Positions 11,479 to 23,775 are shown, numbered from the stretch's first letter. The stretch is 64,000 nt of DNA from Amaranthus tricolor (GCF_026212465.1 NC_080062.1:8899612-8963611), one strand, 5' to 3'. The notes: generated by a model not told the origin, from the letters alone. Numbers and translations: made by a program.

Positions 11479-14400
11479 ATGGGGAAAATAACTTTAGGAA
11501 CAAGCCGAGAGGCAACACAGCCAGACTGTATCAAAGCTCTGGTTGTTGAATTTATCTGCACTTTCCTCTTTGTTTTTGCTGGAGTTGGATCTGCCATGGC
11601 TGCTGGTACTTATTACTTACTCCTTTAATAATACTTTTTTATTTTATTATATATCTTGCGGCAGAATCGAATGTACGCAATCTTAAATTTTTAGTGATAA
11701 TAATATAATATTCCCTCTGTTATTAATGATGTTTTAATTTGTTATTTTGGGTTGTTAAATTTGTTGTTTCTCTAAAAAATTCACAAATTTAGATATAATT
11801 AACATTTTTTATTATAATTTTAATATTTTATTGTTTTTGATTCTTACATGTTTTCTACTAACTTCATATATACATTTTTATAATAAATGTGGTCTGCATA
11901 ATATTTCCACTAGCTTTATATTAATATTTTTATGATAAATTTAATGTGGCCGGTGATATCAGATTTTGGCTTTTTCACGTGGTGGTCACGTTTTTTTATT
12001 TGTGTTGTAACCTTAAGTTTCTAACTTTTCTAATTGCTACACAAAATATTAAGATTTTTGTTAGATTTATGTTATTATTATCAATCATAAAGATTTTAAT
12101 TTTTCATAAAAAGTAATGCCCCATTGTCATTAAGAGGGCTTTTTCAAAATTAGTACAAAATGAGTAATTAATTTAACAAATAACTTAAGATTTTGTTTAC
12201 TACACGGAAAAATTAATTGCTTGTTGTGCGAATTTTAAAAATGTTTGTCTACCATATAAAAAAGTCAAAAAAGTTTGGTTTATCACGTGAAATTTTCCTA
12301 TTTTTTTCACTGTTTATAGTCCATGTTTTTTCTCCATTAACTTTATTATTTAATAAAATAATATATGCATCATCAAAAAGATTTAATTTTTCTTAGTTTC
12401 CATAAACATTTTTTATGGGGAATATTAATAGGGAACAAAGGAGCAGGGCCGACCATGTTAGGGGCAAGATGGGCTTGTGCTTCGGACCCATCCAAAAATA
12501 TTAGAAAAACGACGCTTTAATAGTTAATAAGTTAAGGGCCCAAAATAGTATATTTTTAATAGTTAATAAGTTAAGGGCCCAAAATAGTATATTTTTAATA
12601 GTTAAGGTCCATAATGAATGTTTCATCTCGAGCCTTACAAATCTGAAGGCCGACCCTGACAGGGAGTAGTTATTTTCAAACTTTTGATAGCAAACATCAA
12701 CTATAACTCCCATAAATAAAAAGTACACACGATAAGTGTTTCCAGTGGTGTTCATTCGTATCATTGGATCAATCTCGGTTAGGTGTTTCGGGTCAATTCA
12801 AGATCGAGTCTTGTATCCATATTGATTTTTACATTATTTTAAAATCATTTTGAAGTCGGGTCAAATCGTGTTCGATTCCAAAATCGGATAAATATCAAAT
12901 CATTGGATTTGTTTTGAAAACCTCCGATTGTTTTCGATGATGAACAGATAAAGGAGGAGCGAGTCCAATACTAGGATTGTTGTTCGTAGGAACAACACAT
13001 GCTTTTGTAGTGGCAGCAATGGTAGCAGCTGGATTCAGCATATCAGGAGCTCATTTGAACCCAGCAGTCACACTTGGCCTAGCAGTTGGTGGTCACATTA
13101 CAGTTGTCAGATCTTTTCTTTATTGGATTATCCAATTACTTGCTTCTTCTCTTGCTTCCTTCTCTCTCAACTACGTCACCGGTGGGATGGTAATTCACCT
13201 TAGTTTTGCTAATTTTGTTGGTTATACAATTGGTTGGTTGAGTTTGGAATGAGTTAGTTTCGAGTCAGGTCATTTTTAGGTTGTCGGATCAGTTTCTAGT
13301 CTGGTTATGTCACTTTAGGTTAAAATCAATCTAGTGTTCTAATTTTTTTTTCTTTTCTTTACAAAGTTTTCTTTTTTTAAAAAAACGTAATTTATACATA
13401 ATACTCATAGAGTTCTGCTATAAATAGTGACATATTGTGAGGGAAATATCACTATTGATAGCAAATTCAAGAGAAATGATCATAAGATTTATTTTGTGTT
13501 TGTATACAATATTATGTTATAAAAAGGACCTAAATTCCATTTTTAAGAATTTAACAAAGAAATGATGACATAAAATAGAAAAACTAAACAAAAATGTAGT
13601 TGGTTTAACAAAATATATAAACTCAAACAAAGTTGACAATGTTAAGAAAAGGTGTCAAAATGGTCGAATTCGGATTATAATCGATTTTGGTTTAATTTTT
13701 TTCGGTATTTTGGGGTCGAGTCACTTATACTGTTTAAATTTTCTATGTTATAACCCAATTAATTTCCACTTATATTTCAAGCCACTTTTGTATGGAGTCA
13801 AAAATTAGAGGGCTGATTGAAAATGAACTTACTATACTAAACTTATTTTCATTGATTCCATCTTTATTTCCCTTTTTTTACATGATTTTTACAGAAATAT
13901 AATTTACATTTGTTGAAATAAACTTTTTTTTTTTACTTAATTTTATGAGTATCAAAAATTACTTTTCCTAGATGGTGCCCCAACAAGGGGGAGAGCGAGT
14001 TTAAAGTAAACATAACTAAGAAAAGAATAAATTTCTATTCTTTTGTTTAAATGACAATTGACTTGGTTATTAGTATGTTATTAACATTAGCTACTCTTGT
14101 GAGAGACCGTTTTTCGAAGAGACGACTTCAAACAAGAGACCCATATGATTATATCTTTAATTTGTATTAATTAGACTATTTAGGCCATATATATAATGCG
14201 TCTCTTGAAGAGACTGTATCTCAAAAAAATGTGTATTAACATTGATTTTATTATTAATAAATTTGATGTAGGTGACTCCAATCCATAGTCTTGCAAAAGG
14301 AGTGGACCCTATCCAAGGATTGGTGATGGAAGTGATACTAACATTTTCACTTATCTTCACAATTTACACTACTTTAGTGGACCCGAAGAAAGGCCCACTT

Positions 14401-14649
14401 CAAACCCAAGGAATATTACTAACTGGGCTTGTAGTTGGGGCCAACATCTTTGCTGGTGGGCTTTTCTCTGGGGCATCAATGAACCCAGCTAGGTCTTTTG
14501 GACCAGCTTTAGTAAGTGGCAATTGGACTGATCATTGGATCTATTGGGTTGGCCCACTCATTGGTGGAGGTCTTGGTGGGCTCATTTGTGATAACTTCTT
14601 CATTTTCAACTCTCATATTCCTCTTTCAAGAGATGATGAAGCTTTCTAA
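11479..14649 (+). CDS. TIP4: tonoplast aquaporin, TIP4 type (3 exons)
   Basis: Exons 11479-11605, 12948-13189 and 14272-14649 join in frame (GT/AG borders) to 248 residues, the usual length of a tonoplast intrinsic protein. It forms a water and small-solute channel in the vacuolar membrane. Both pore motifs are intact: HLNPAVT in exon 2 and SMNPARS in exon 3. The selectivity filter reads His (THAF, helix 2), Ile (ANIFAGG, helix 5), Ala and Arg (SGASMNPAR), the H-I-A-R set known for TIP4. The N-terminus (MGKITLG, then [11 protein letters not shown] and [11 protein letters not shown]) and [17 protein letters not shown] also fit TIP4 best. The short hydrophilic C-terminus ends SRDDEAF. The start is the only Met before the conserved N-terminal helix. 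Introns (1342 and 1082 bp) contain transposon debris. Confidence 0.92.
11960..12312. mobile_element. decayed TIR element in aquaporin intron 1
   Basis: The left side carries TTTTTCACGTGGTGGTCACG and the right side TGTTTGTCTACCATATAAAA followed by TTTATCACGTGAAATTTTCC. The same right-hand phrases end the element at 60201-61047. It is non-coding and decayed. Confidence 0.4.
12519..12612. repeat. short tandem repeat, period about 49 bp
   Basis: Two full copies and a partial copy of a unit with TTAATAGTTAATAAGTTAAG and GGGCCCAAAATAGTATATT, inside aquaporin intron 1. Confidence 0.8.
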
Positions 14650-15053
14650 TTTCATAATGTGAAATTAAATGTTACATAATACAGATTATTAGCATTTAAA
14701 CTTCTTGTTTTAAGGTCGTCTCACCGAGGTCGTCTAAGTAAAAGACAATTTCTCACAAGAATAGCTCTAAATGTTATTAGTTGCAAATGTGTTTTAAGCC
14801 TTTGTACAAATGTGTTTGACGTAACTTCATCAATTACTAGACGTTTAAATCAAAATTTGAACCAATTAATATATGCATTGAGATTGTTAAAGCCACCAGG
14901 TAAATGGAACAAAAACGTCCTATAGATAAACCTTTTTAAAATCAATTGGTAATAATAGAAAATTATTTTAATATGAAGAATTTCCCATAATCATTTTAGT
15001 GGAATTGGCTTGCATGTCATTACACAAACTATATATTCTTTTGTATTGGCCAC
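14650..15053. other. 3' flank of aquaporin gene
   Basis: Holds the likely 3' UTR. Around 14705-14765 a GGTCGTCTCACCGAGGTCGTC / AGACAATTTCTCACAAGAATAG segment belongs to a dispersed family also at 14100, 17448, 35705, 36717 and 37765. No further gene. Confidence 0.4.
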
Positions 15054-15467
15054 AAAATTTGAATAAAATAAGATTATTTAACAATTTAATTCTAAAAGTA
15101 AGCTTTGTGAAAACTTAATTCCCAAAATAAGCGTCCGTACATCCAAATCTAGCCTTGGAGTAAATCGCTGTTACTAACAGCGAAAGACAAAAAAAAAAAA
15201 AAAATAAATAAAAGCCATCTGGACAACTCCCTAAGTCGCTGTTAGTAACAGCAACTTTAAGGTTAACTGTCAACTCCTTAATCTAGTAGGTTGGAATGAG
15301 GAAATAACTGAGAACTGAAAACTTAAAACGCAGTAAGTCGCTGTTAGTAACAGCGACTTACTCCAAGACTAGGTTTGGATGTACGGACGCTTATTTTGAG
15401 AATTAAGTTTTCACGAAGCTTATTTTTGAAATTAAGTAGTTAAAACATCTTATTTTATTCAAATTTT
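15054..15467. mobile_element. long-TIR MITE with three copies of a palindrome
   Basis: The outer ends AAAATTTGAATAAAATAAG and CTTATTTTATTCAAATTTT begin inverted repeats of about 130 bp, running through GCGTCCGTACATCCAAA on the left and TTTGGATGTACGGACGC on the right. The 414-bp element has no ORF. Its inner part holds the near-palindrome TCGCTGTTAGTAACAGCGA three times (about 15167, 15236 and 15333). The long TIRs suggest a Mutator-type MITE. No target-site duplication is clear. Confidence 0.75.
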
Positions 15468-15814
15468 CCCTTTTACACATCTTTGATTGTATAGGGCCTT
15501 ATGCAAAATAGAATATTGAGGCTCATTTAAAAGTTATAATATATAGAAAATACAGTAAATCTTATATTTAAGATATCACAATACATATAACTTCTATAAC
15601 TGACGTATATTTACATGAAATGGCTTCAATAACTGCCATGATCTATTTTGTATCAATAATAAATAGCACAGAAAATGGATAGTTAAATGCCTTTTTTTTT
15701 ACAAGAATATAGAATTAAGTTGTATGTACAATAAACCTCCATTTAACTAGCATTTGAAAAATTCACCCTATTAATAGCGTTTATAAATAAAATTAAACAC
15801 TATCAAACAAAATC
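15468..15814. other. AT-rich intergenic DNA
   Basis: No feature supported. Confidence 0.4.
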
Positions 15815-16520
15815 TTAAAGTGATAACTTATATCTTAAAGTGATGACTTATCACCTTAAAGTAACGACTTATATTATTAAATTAATTATATACTGCTTAT
15901 AAGTACTCATTTTATGGTTGTATGTATTGACCTTAAAGTGATGGATTATCACCTTAAATTGATGACTTGCAATATTAACTTAATAACCTACTGCTTATAA
16001 GTACTCATTTTAAGGGTGAATGTGATGACTTTAAAATGATTACTCATAGCCCTAAAGTGATGATTTATCACCTTAAAGTGATGACTTATATTGTTAAATT
16101 GATTACTTGCTGCTTATAAGTACTAATTTTAAGGTTGTATGCAATCACCTTAAAGTGGTTATTTATAGCCTTAAAGTGATGACTTATCACCTTAAAGTGA
16201 TGACTTACATTGTTAAAGTGATTACCTAGTGCATATAAGTATTCATTTTAGGGTTTAATGTGATGTTTTTAATGTGCTTACTTAAAGCTTTAAAGGAATG
16301 ACTTAATACCTTAAAATGATGACTTACATTGGTAAAATGATTACTTAGAACTTATAAGTAATGATTTTGAGGTTGTATTATGATGACCTTAATGTGATTA
16401 CTTATAGCCTTAAAGTGATGACTTATCACATCAAAGTGATAACTTACATTGTTAAATTGTACTCATTTAAGGTTGTAAATGACTACCTTAAAGTGATTAC
16501 TTGCACCCTTAAAGTAAGTT
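15815..16520. repeat. minisatellite array, unit about 120 bp
   Basis: About six degenerate units each carry CTTATAAGTA(C)T.ATTTTA near 15896, 15990, 16111, 16231 and 16350, spaced 94-121 bp. Within each unit 20-bp sub-repeats of the type CCTTAAAGTGATGACTTATC occur two to three times. One ORF (16361-16552) is a chance product of the repeat. Confidence 0.85.
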
Positions 16521-18329
16521 ATATTGGACGAAGACACATCATTCCATTGTAGACTTCACCAGAGAACAAATAAAAGGCAGATATTTCTCTTTGATCAAAA
16601 TTATTAGGACTAAGAGGATGCACAAAAATCCACTATCTATGTCATTGAAAGAGACATGAGCTCACGAGAAGAATTGAACTTAAGCGACCCATAATTCAAG
16701 ATGCAACTTTATATCAAATAATTTGAGCTTCGAAATGGAGTACATAAATACACATCTCTATTTCATGATTGCAAATTAACTAAAATATCCTAACAACTTA
16801 CTAATGTTACTAAAACTCCAAACGTATGATTGCAATAGTGGACAATATGTAGTACCAAGATTAGATTAGCTACACATAACAATTTACAATTATAGCTTTT
16901 CTCGGATGGCCCTTTTCTTGATTGTCTCCAAATTTATTTTATCTTTTAAGTCTTGTGACAACTATCTACACATTATGAGCATACATAGTCAGTGCATTAT
17001 CTTCCTCTTGTTATAGGTTCCCTTTAGAGGAGAACTTGTTGTATACTTCGATCAAAGTTGAGGTGAAACCACGACAAAAAGGGCACCATGAAGCAGAGAT
17101 ACAAACCTAAAATCTTTCCACACGAATCTTTGATTTTAACCTACAATCATCACCAATTTGATTGAAATATGAATAATTGGATCCAAAATTCAGCAAATGA
17201 AGACATCTTTATCTTAATCACTACTTGGCCTACAAATTATGAACATATATTAACAATCACATAATCTCAAATTGTATAAAATTAAACACCCCAAATCACA
17301 ATCAAAACCATTTATGTCTAACAAAAAAGCTAATAAATTGAAACATTTAATCTTAATCACAAATTAAGGGTAAAGATACAAGATTCCATTTGATCAATGA
17401 CAAAACTTAATAATTCAAGGTAGTAAAATTAATAACAAAACACCCAAATTAAAACCGTCTCACCATGAGACATAAGACGGTCTTAAGTAAGAATTTGTCT
17501 TAAAAATACTATACAAAATATAAATTTTACTGAAAGATAAAACTTGAATTGGAGAACAACAACACTTATACAAGGTAGTAAATTTAATCCCTACATTACT
17601 GATGAAATCCTATGAATGATGAAAACAAAATCTTTTTTTCATTGTAAGTTCTACTTCTAAATCCAGATTCTAGAAGACTTTAACATTGATAAAAAAAAAT
17701 TTTTGAAAGAACATTGATAAAGTTTTACGAGTGAATAATAAAAAACAAAAATTTGGCCAGCCAAAAACCTAAAAATTGGAAAATAAAAATGGCCGGTCTC
17801 CCAGATATTGAAAAAAAAATCAATTTTGACATTAAAGATATCGATTTTGACCTTAAATGTATCAATTTTAACTTAAGTAAACCTTAAACAGATCAATTAA
17901 GATAAAAAATTTTAATTTTGACATATAAGTAATAAATTTTGACATTAAACTGATCAATCTCTACCTAAATATGGTTCTGTTTTCACAATTTCAGAATGAA
18001 GGTAATAAAATGGTATTATTCTATCATTCTATGGTTGAATTTCAAACAACAAATGAATGGTAAATAACACTATCAATAACAGTGTTAAAACATTGCACAA
18101 TACAAGTATCCTTATTCAATGCAACATGATGGTTCTAATGGAACATAGAGTACTTATACTTTGTAATTATTGATCAATAATAGTGATACCGCTCTTTCCT
18201 CAACAAATTATGTTTATAATGGACTTGAAAATAAAGTTATAGGTGTAGTGTTTGCTTACCCTTGATGTGAAGGCGGAGGAAGTGTTGATCTCGAGTTATG
18301 CTTGCCAAATAATTTGATGAATGCTCTTG
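16521..18329. other. AT-rich intergenic DNA
   Basis: No gene recognised. Degenerate repeats with TTTTGACATTAAA/TCAATTTTGAC phrases are at 17818-17965, and a CCGTCTCACCATGAGACATAAGACGG inverted motif is split over 17455-17480. Confidence 0.4.
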
Positions 18330-19292
18330 TGATAAGTGCAATTATTTGCACTTATATCATTTTATACTCCTTAATGATGGTCGTTGTTAGTAATTTCGTG
18401 CTTATTTTGAAGATTTATGCTACTATACTCATTTTGGTTATTCATGTTGATTTTGAGTAGTTTTGATTGTTTTAAGTATAATTCTTATGGTTTTAATGAT
18501 GACGGACTGAGGAGATTTTAGCTGGGGTGAAGATGCTCTACAAAGAAAATGAGCAAAAGAGTAAAAGAGTGTTTATAATGCAAAAGTTTTGAGGTGAAAT
18601 TTGATACATATCTACTCTTTTAGTCATACCTTTTGATAGAAAGATTTCATTAATGCAAGGTTTGTGGCATTGAAAACTAGACTTCAAGAGCTTTCCAACG
18701 GTATATTATATGTCCAATTCCGACAACCGAGCAAGAAATAACGACCGTTTGAAGTTGCTGCGATTTTCCAGCACAAAACGTCGTTTCGGCTTTCATGTTC
18801 TTTTTGGTGCAGCCGACTCGGTTTTGAGTGTCTGTTTTGCAGCACGAGATTTTCATCCCTTTAATCTTTGAATTAACTTTTAGGGTTAAATCCTTATTAG
18901 TATAAATAGGACTTAAAAAACTGATTAGGGTTTCCTTCTCTTTTTCCTCTCCTCCTCTATCTCTTTTAGACTAATTTTACTAGTTTTTTCTCTTTAATTC
19001 TTTATGTAGTTTTGAAGTTTGCCATCAATCTTCCTTCAAGGATTTTAGTCTTTTAATTTTCTTTGCATTTTAATTCCTTGTGTTAGTTTTAATCCTTCAT
19101 TAGTGAACCTTAATTTTTGTCAGCAATCTTCCTTTAATAAAAGTTAGTTTTATTTTTCATTTATTATTCTTTGAATTAATTATTGTGTTCTTTGGTATTT
19201 AATTATTGCTTTTCTTGAATTCGTCATTATTAATCCGACATTTCAATGACACTAATGAGAACTTGATCATACAAGACTTTAGGGATTCCCGA
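18330..19292 (+). mobile_element. truncated Gypsy LTR
   Basis: Starts TGATAAGTGCAATTATTTGC, a palindromic LTR start like that of the solo LTR at 260-1634. A TATAAATAGG box is at 18901-18910, followed by a T-rich leader. The expected CA end is missing: the sequence breaks near 19292 at the edge of a chromovirus fragment in the opposite orientation. Confidence 0.6.
18901..18910 (+). promoter_or_regulatory. TATA box of truncated LTR
   Basis: TATAAATAGG about 570 bp into the LTR, the usual place for the U3/R border. Confidence 0.5.
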
Positions 19293-20345
19293 CGACGCAA
19301 AAACGCCATGTTCCATCCTTTTTTTTCACCAACAGAACAGGGGAGCTAAATGGGCTTGTACTTTGCCGGATCACCCCATCGGACAGCATATCTCTAACTT
19401 GTCGTTCTATCTCTTGTTTCTAAAAGTAGGGGTAACGATATGGTTTAACATGTACGGGTTTAGCTCCGGGTAATAGGTGGATTTGATGGTCTTGGGCCCT
19501 GCTCGGAGGCAGTCCTTGCGGAAGTTCAAATAAGGCTGGGTACTTTGTGAGGACTTCGGTTACGTCGGCACGATGAGAGGGGTTCACGGAGAGCTCGGCC
19601 TGCTGCCTGAGATGGTCGATGAGCATGTCTTGGGTTGGAGAGGGGGGCTGGACGGCTTGCGGCGATGATTGGGCCCAAAGCGCGTAGAAGGTGGTGGCGA
19701 TTGTAGTGGTTAGGTGTTTTTGGAAGGAAGATGACGAGAGTTGTTGGGCTTTAATAGGGGTGATCCCCCGGAGGACGATAGGGGTGGATTCGTGGGTGAA
19801 AGCGAGGGTGTGGTCTTGATAGTTGAGAGTAATAGGACCGAGATTTTGGAGCCATTGGACTCCAAGAACTATTTACGCTCCATGTAGGGGAAGGGCAAAG
19901 AGGTTTGTAGAGAAGGTATGTTTAGCGAGGACTATCGGGACTTGGGCGCAGAGTCCGGTGCAGTTAATGGAGTCCCCATTTCCCACAGTGACAGGAAAAG
20001 AATGACTTGTGTCTAATCGAAGCCCAAGGTATGCACTAAGTCATGTTGTATGAAGTTGAGGGTGGACCCTGTGTCAATGAGGACTTGCACCGAGAAATCA
20101 TTGATCTTCCCATTGATTTTCATCGTGCGAGGGGACTCAAACCCGGCTAGAGCATGTAAGGATATCTCGGGGTGTTCAAGTATTTGGGAAATTTGGGATT
20201 GCGCGGACTGATCCTCTATGGGCTCTTCGTCGGGTTCATGCTCGATAGGGTCGTCCCCTATGATGAGCAACGAAGTCGAGGTGGAGCATTTATGGCCAGG
20301 AAAGAAGTGTGATTGGCACAATCCAATTCACTTCAAAATCATTTT
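19293..20345 (-). pseudogene. chromovirus (Gypsy) protease-RT fragment
   Basis: Minus strand, in order: a zinc-knuckle remnant (FFPGHKC), acidic linker, aspartic protease (ALAGFESPRTMKINGK, then VLIDTGSTLNFI), the region leading to GVQWLQNLGPI, and the reverse transcriptase N-terminus (HQIHLLPGAKPVHVKPYRYP, then [20 protein letters not shown] and [14 protein letters not shown]). It breaks off after WRFCV, before the catalytic YxDD. At least two stops interrupt the frame, one after YRYPYF. Sequence style fits a chromovirus. Both ends are truncated and no LTR of its own is present. Open pieces are 20013-20321 and 19420-19626. Confidence 0.8.
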
Positions 20346-20360
20346 ACTTTCATTATTGTC

Positions 20361-20931
20361 TATTGTGCGACAGCGGAAGCAAGGTCTATGAACAACAATG
20401 AAACAACAAGAAATTCAATGCAAACAATAAGAAAATGACACAAGAAATTTAACGTGGTTCACTATCAATGTGATAGCTATGTCCACCGGCACCGAGAACA
20501 AACAATTTCTGAATTTCACTATGATCGCAAAGAATACAAGATGAATTACAATCACGCTCACAAATTACGATGGCTCTCTTGTGATCTCTTACAATTTGTG
20601 AATCATAATTCCCTAGTGCTAACAAGAGGGTGTATGTATAATAAATCAACTTGAAAGACAGTTTTAAAGACTAATTAACCACAAATAACCGATCACAAAT
20701 AAAGATAACCGTCCCAAAAGACGTTTCCCGTAAAAAGAAACTTCAATTGCGCGACCCGTGTAAAACTACGTGAGCCGCAGAGTGAGATCAGACCCAACTC
20801 CGCGCCCCCCGGAGTTGATCAGTACAGTCTCCGCGCCCTGCGGAGTTCTCCGTGCCCCGCGGAGATCACTCTGACCCAAATTCATCTTCTTCTAAATAGT
20901 GTTAGCAAATTTGAGTCACCATTTAACAACA
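20361..20931 (-). mobile_element. solo LTR, TSD TTGTC
   Basis: Flanked by a perfect TTGTC duplication (20356-20360 and 20932-20936). On the minus strand it starts TGTTGTTAAATGGTGACTC and ends CTTGCTTCCGCTGTCGCACA followed by ATA, an eroded CA end. It is the partner of the solo LTR at 54157-54654: shared blocks include TCTCGGTGCCGGTGGACATA and GCTATCACATTGATAGTGAA. The end sequence resembles Copia LTRs. GC-rich GGAGTT/CCGCGGAG blocks sit at 20800-20870. Confidence 0.9.
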
Positions 20932-20936
20932 TTGTC

Positions 20937-22080
20937 AAATCACCCAAAAAAATTTGGACATTAATTTGTTTACAATCCATTAGCAAAACCATTTATCTTA
21001 ATCATCATCATCATCTTGGAAACCTCTTATTATTCTTGTTTAAGTTTTACTCTTGTCTTACTTATTTCATTAAGTTTTAACCCTTTTCACAAATTTCACA
21101 AAAAGATAATTCTATCTTCAAAAGAATTCGACAAATGCAAAGTTAGAAACAACAATCAAAATTACACATTCAATGAGATATAATAACCATTTTCTATGAA
21201 TTAACACAAATAAAAAAGAAAAAGATTCTTACTTTTCTCCAATTTTACTTTACAACAAAAAAAATTTAATTGGGTATAAGAGAATTGAAGTACAAGGCAA
21301 GCCACAAATGACCTTATCAAAATCCTACTTCATTATTTTCTTTTTGTTTGTCTACTTTAAATTTATTCACTTTAATAAAGAGAAATTTAAATTATTTTTT
21401 CTAAATTAAGGATAAAATATATTAATGTGAGATCTTGTTAGATTTGTCTTGATGTAAAATTTTTTAATATATAATTTTTATAGTTTTTTTATAATGCGAA
21501 ATTAAAGATATTAAGGCTTAAAAGTTACTAAAAAAATGTGTAAAAAATAAAGTGGACAAACAAAATGGAACGAATGTAGTATAATTTTCAAACTTGTACT
21601 TACATTAAATCACCCATTCAACATCACAAATTTCATCAATTGTTAATTTTCTACATTAGCACAAAAAAAAAAAAAATCCAACTTTCTAAGACTCCATCAA
21701 ATGCAAAGTTAATCAAAACATGGGCAAAAAAGCAAAAATTAAAATAAAAAATTCAATGAGTTATCTTAATAAAGTACATTGTTTATTATCGTTGTTGTTT
21801 TTATAAATTTTAATGTTTAGTTGTAGCTAGATATGACATGATAAATCCTACGGAATGAACTTTATGTTTGTTCAATTCCAAATAGATTCACGAGGTCAAC
21901 AACATCTACTTATGACCTAAGGCTTAGAAATTATTAATCTAAATATCATTAGTCATGCCATTATGCCTAGAAGTCCACAAAATTTCCTTAAATTTGACTA
22001 TAATTTATGCATAAATTTCCACATAAGTTAAAAATGACTTAAAATTCTCACTAAGATTCAACCACGAAGGAGGTAATAAT
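20937..22080. other. AT-rich intergenic DNA with duplicated segments
   Basis: No gene. Phrases such as CTTTTCACAAATTTCACAAAAA (near 21077) and GAGAATTGAAGTACAAGGCA (near 21279) recur near 23637 and 27649, showing an old local duplication later split by insertions. Confidence 0.45.
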
Positions 22081-22081
22081 A

Positions 22082-22350
22082 CTCCCTCCTATTCTTTCTA
22101 CTTGTCCGGTTATTATTTATTAATTACTCTTAATTTGTATTTTGTTCTTAATCTATAAGTTAAAATATAATCAAGTGGGATCTTGTTTTATTTTTTTCAA
22201 TGCGAAGATTATTAATATCAAATTTTTATAACTTTTAGTCATACACAATTAAAAATATTAAAATTTTAAATGTTGCATCGACATGTGTGAAAATTATAAA
22301 TAATATGTGTGAAAATTATAAATAAGATAAGTAAGGTGAATAGAAAGGAG
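22082..22350. mobile_element. Stowaway-like MITE, TA target site
   Basis: Ends CTCCCTCCTATTCTTTCTAC and TGAATAGAAAGGAG are inverted and flanked by TA on both sides. The interior is shared with the 2390-2651 element. Confidence 0.75.
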
Positions 22351-22453
22351 TATAAAAAACCATTCAAGGTCATATGGGAATAATTTTCTTTGTAACACTT
22401 AACCATGAAAACAATATATACATGAACATGGACTTAAGATTATCACCCATTAA

Positions 22454-22613
22454 CATCTTGATTGATTAAATAAGAAATAATAGACAAAGCAAACTAATTA
22501 TGACCCATCAAATATACTAATTATGACCCATCACATCTTGATTGATTAAATAAGAAATAATAGACAAAGCAAACTAATTATGACCCATCAAATATACTAA
22601 TTATGACCCATCA
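22454..22613. repeat. tandem duplication, period 80 bp
   Basis: Two essentially identical copies starting CATCTTGATTGATTAAATAA at 22454 and 22534. Each ends with two copies of CTAATTATGACCCATCA. Confidence 0.9.
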
Positions 22614-22679
22614 AATAAGAAATAATGGACATAAGATTATCACCCATGAACATCAGCTGTTAAAAGTACGATCAGGTAC

Positions 22680-23540
22680 AACTGTACAAGTATTTGAGAA
22701 CGATCATTTAAAGGGATGAAGAGATTGACGAAGATATAAATCATTGTATACATGCGGCTTAGCTCAAGTGGCGAGCAGCCACCGTAGTGCTATGTAATAG
22801 GAAATTCCCAAGCAAGTTAAAAGGAAAATTCTACCGGGTGGCAATCAGACCTGCTCTGCTATATGGGACAGAATGTTGGCCTGTAAAGAAGATTTTTGAA
22901 CATAAAATGGAAGTTACAGAAATGCGTATGCTGAGGTGGATTTTTGGGCACACATTGATGGATCGAATTAGGAACTAAGAGATTAGGGACAAATTAGGGA
23001 TAGCCCCTATTTCTCGAAAAATGCACGAAAATAGATTGAGGTGGTTTGGACATGTGCAGAGAAACACTTTCGACGCCCCTGTGAGGAGGGTGGAAAGCAT
23101 AATAGTAGCGGGTAAGAGGGGTCGAGGAAGACCTAGGAGAACTTTAGAGAGCAAATAAAAGTTGACTTGCAGGAGTTAAAATTCTTTGAGGGCCTGACTA
23201 GGGATAGGGCTAGTTGCAGGCGCTATATCCATGTTTTAGACTACTGATGTACTCTTAGATTACCTTTTGGTGTTCTTGCCCTTTTGCTTCTTCCGTTTCT
23301 TTTATTATTAGTTTTTTGTTTTCTTTATTTTGTATTTGGTTCTACTTATTTATTTTTTATAGGCATTTAATTTATCTTTTCCGTGTAGTTGCGTTTCTTT
23401 ACTTTTCTCGAGCCGGGGGACTCCTTTGGTCATGCTTTTCTTTATGGGTATGAGTTGCCGCCGTCCTTTCCTCCCCAAATCCCGTCTATAGTTTTTCTAT
23501 GAGTGAAATACATGTCGTAAGATGATGATAATGATGAAAT
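22680..23540 (+). pseudogene. RTE-type LINE, 3' end of ORF2 and tail
   Basis: Readable residues LKWRAATVVLCNRKFPSKLK, then FYRVAIRPALLYGTECWPVK, EVTEMRMLRWIFGHTLMDRI and MHENRLRWFGHVQRN match the C-terminal part of plant RTE-clade LINE reverse transcriptase proteins. Stops follow RIRN and lie in the last part. The non-coding tail (T-rich, CTCGAGCCGGGGGAC, TTATGGGTATGAGTTGCCGC) ends in the GATGATGATAATGATGA run expected of RTE elements. The copy is 5'-truncated, as most LINE copies are. Open piece: 22787-22978. Confidence 0.8.
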
Positions 23541-23775
23541 ATACTAATTAACACAAATGTATTTACACCCTTGTATTTGCATGAAAGCCAATTATCTCCC
23601 GTCATCATTTTCTCCCATCACACATTTCATCAAGTGACCCTTTTCACAAATTTCACAAAAAAAAAAAAAAAAAATAAAATTCTATCTTCAAAAGAATTAG
23701 CCAAATGCAAAATTAGTCAAACTATGGGCAAAAATACTAATTTACTTAAGTACAACAAAAAATAATTGGGTTATA

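Noticed and set aside
12501..12764. 87-residue minus-strand ORF with a repeated [13 protein letters not shown]
   Set aside because: Translation of the 49-bp tandem repeat inside aquaporin intron 1.
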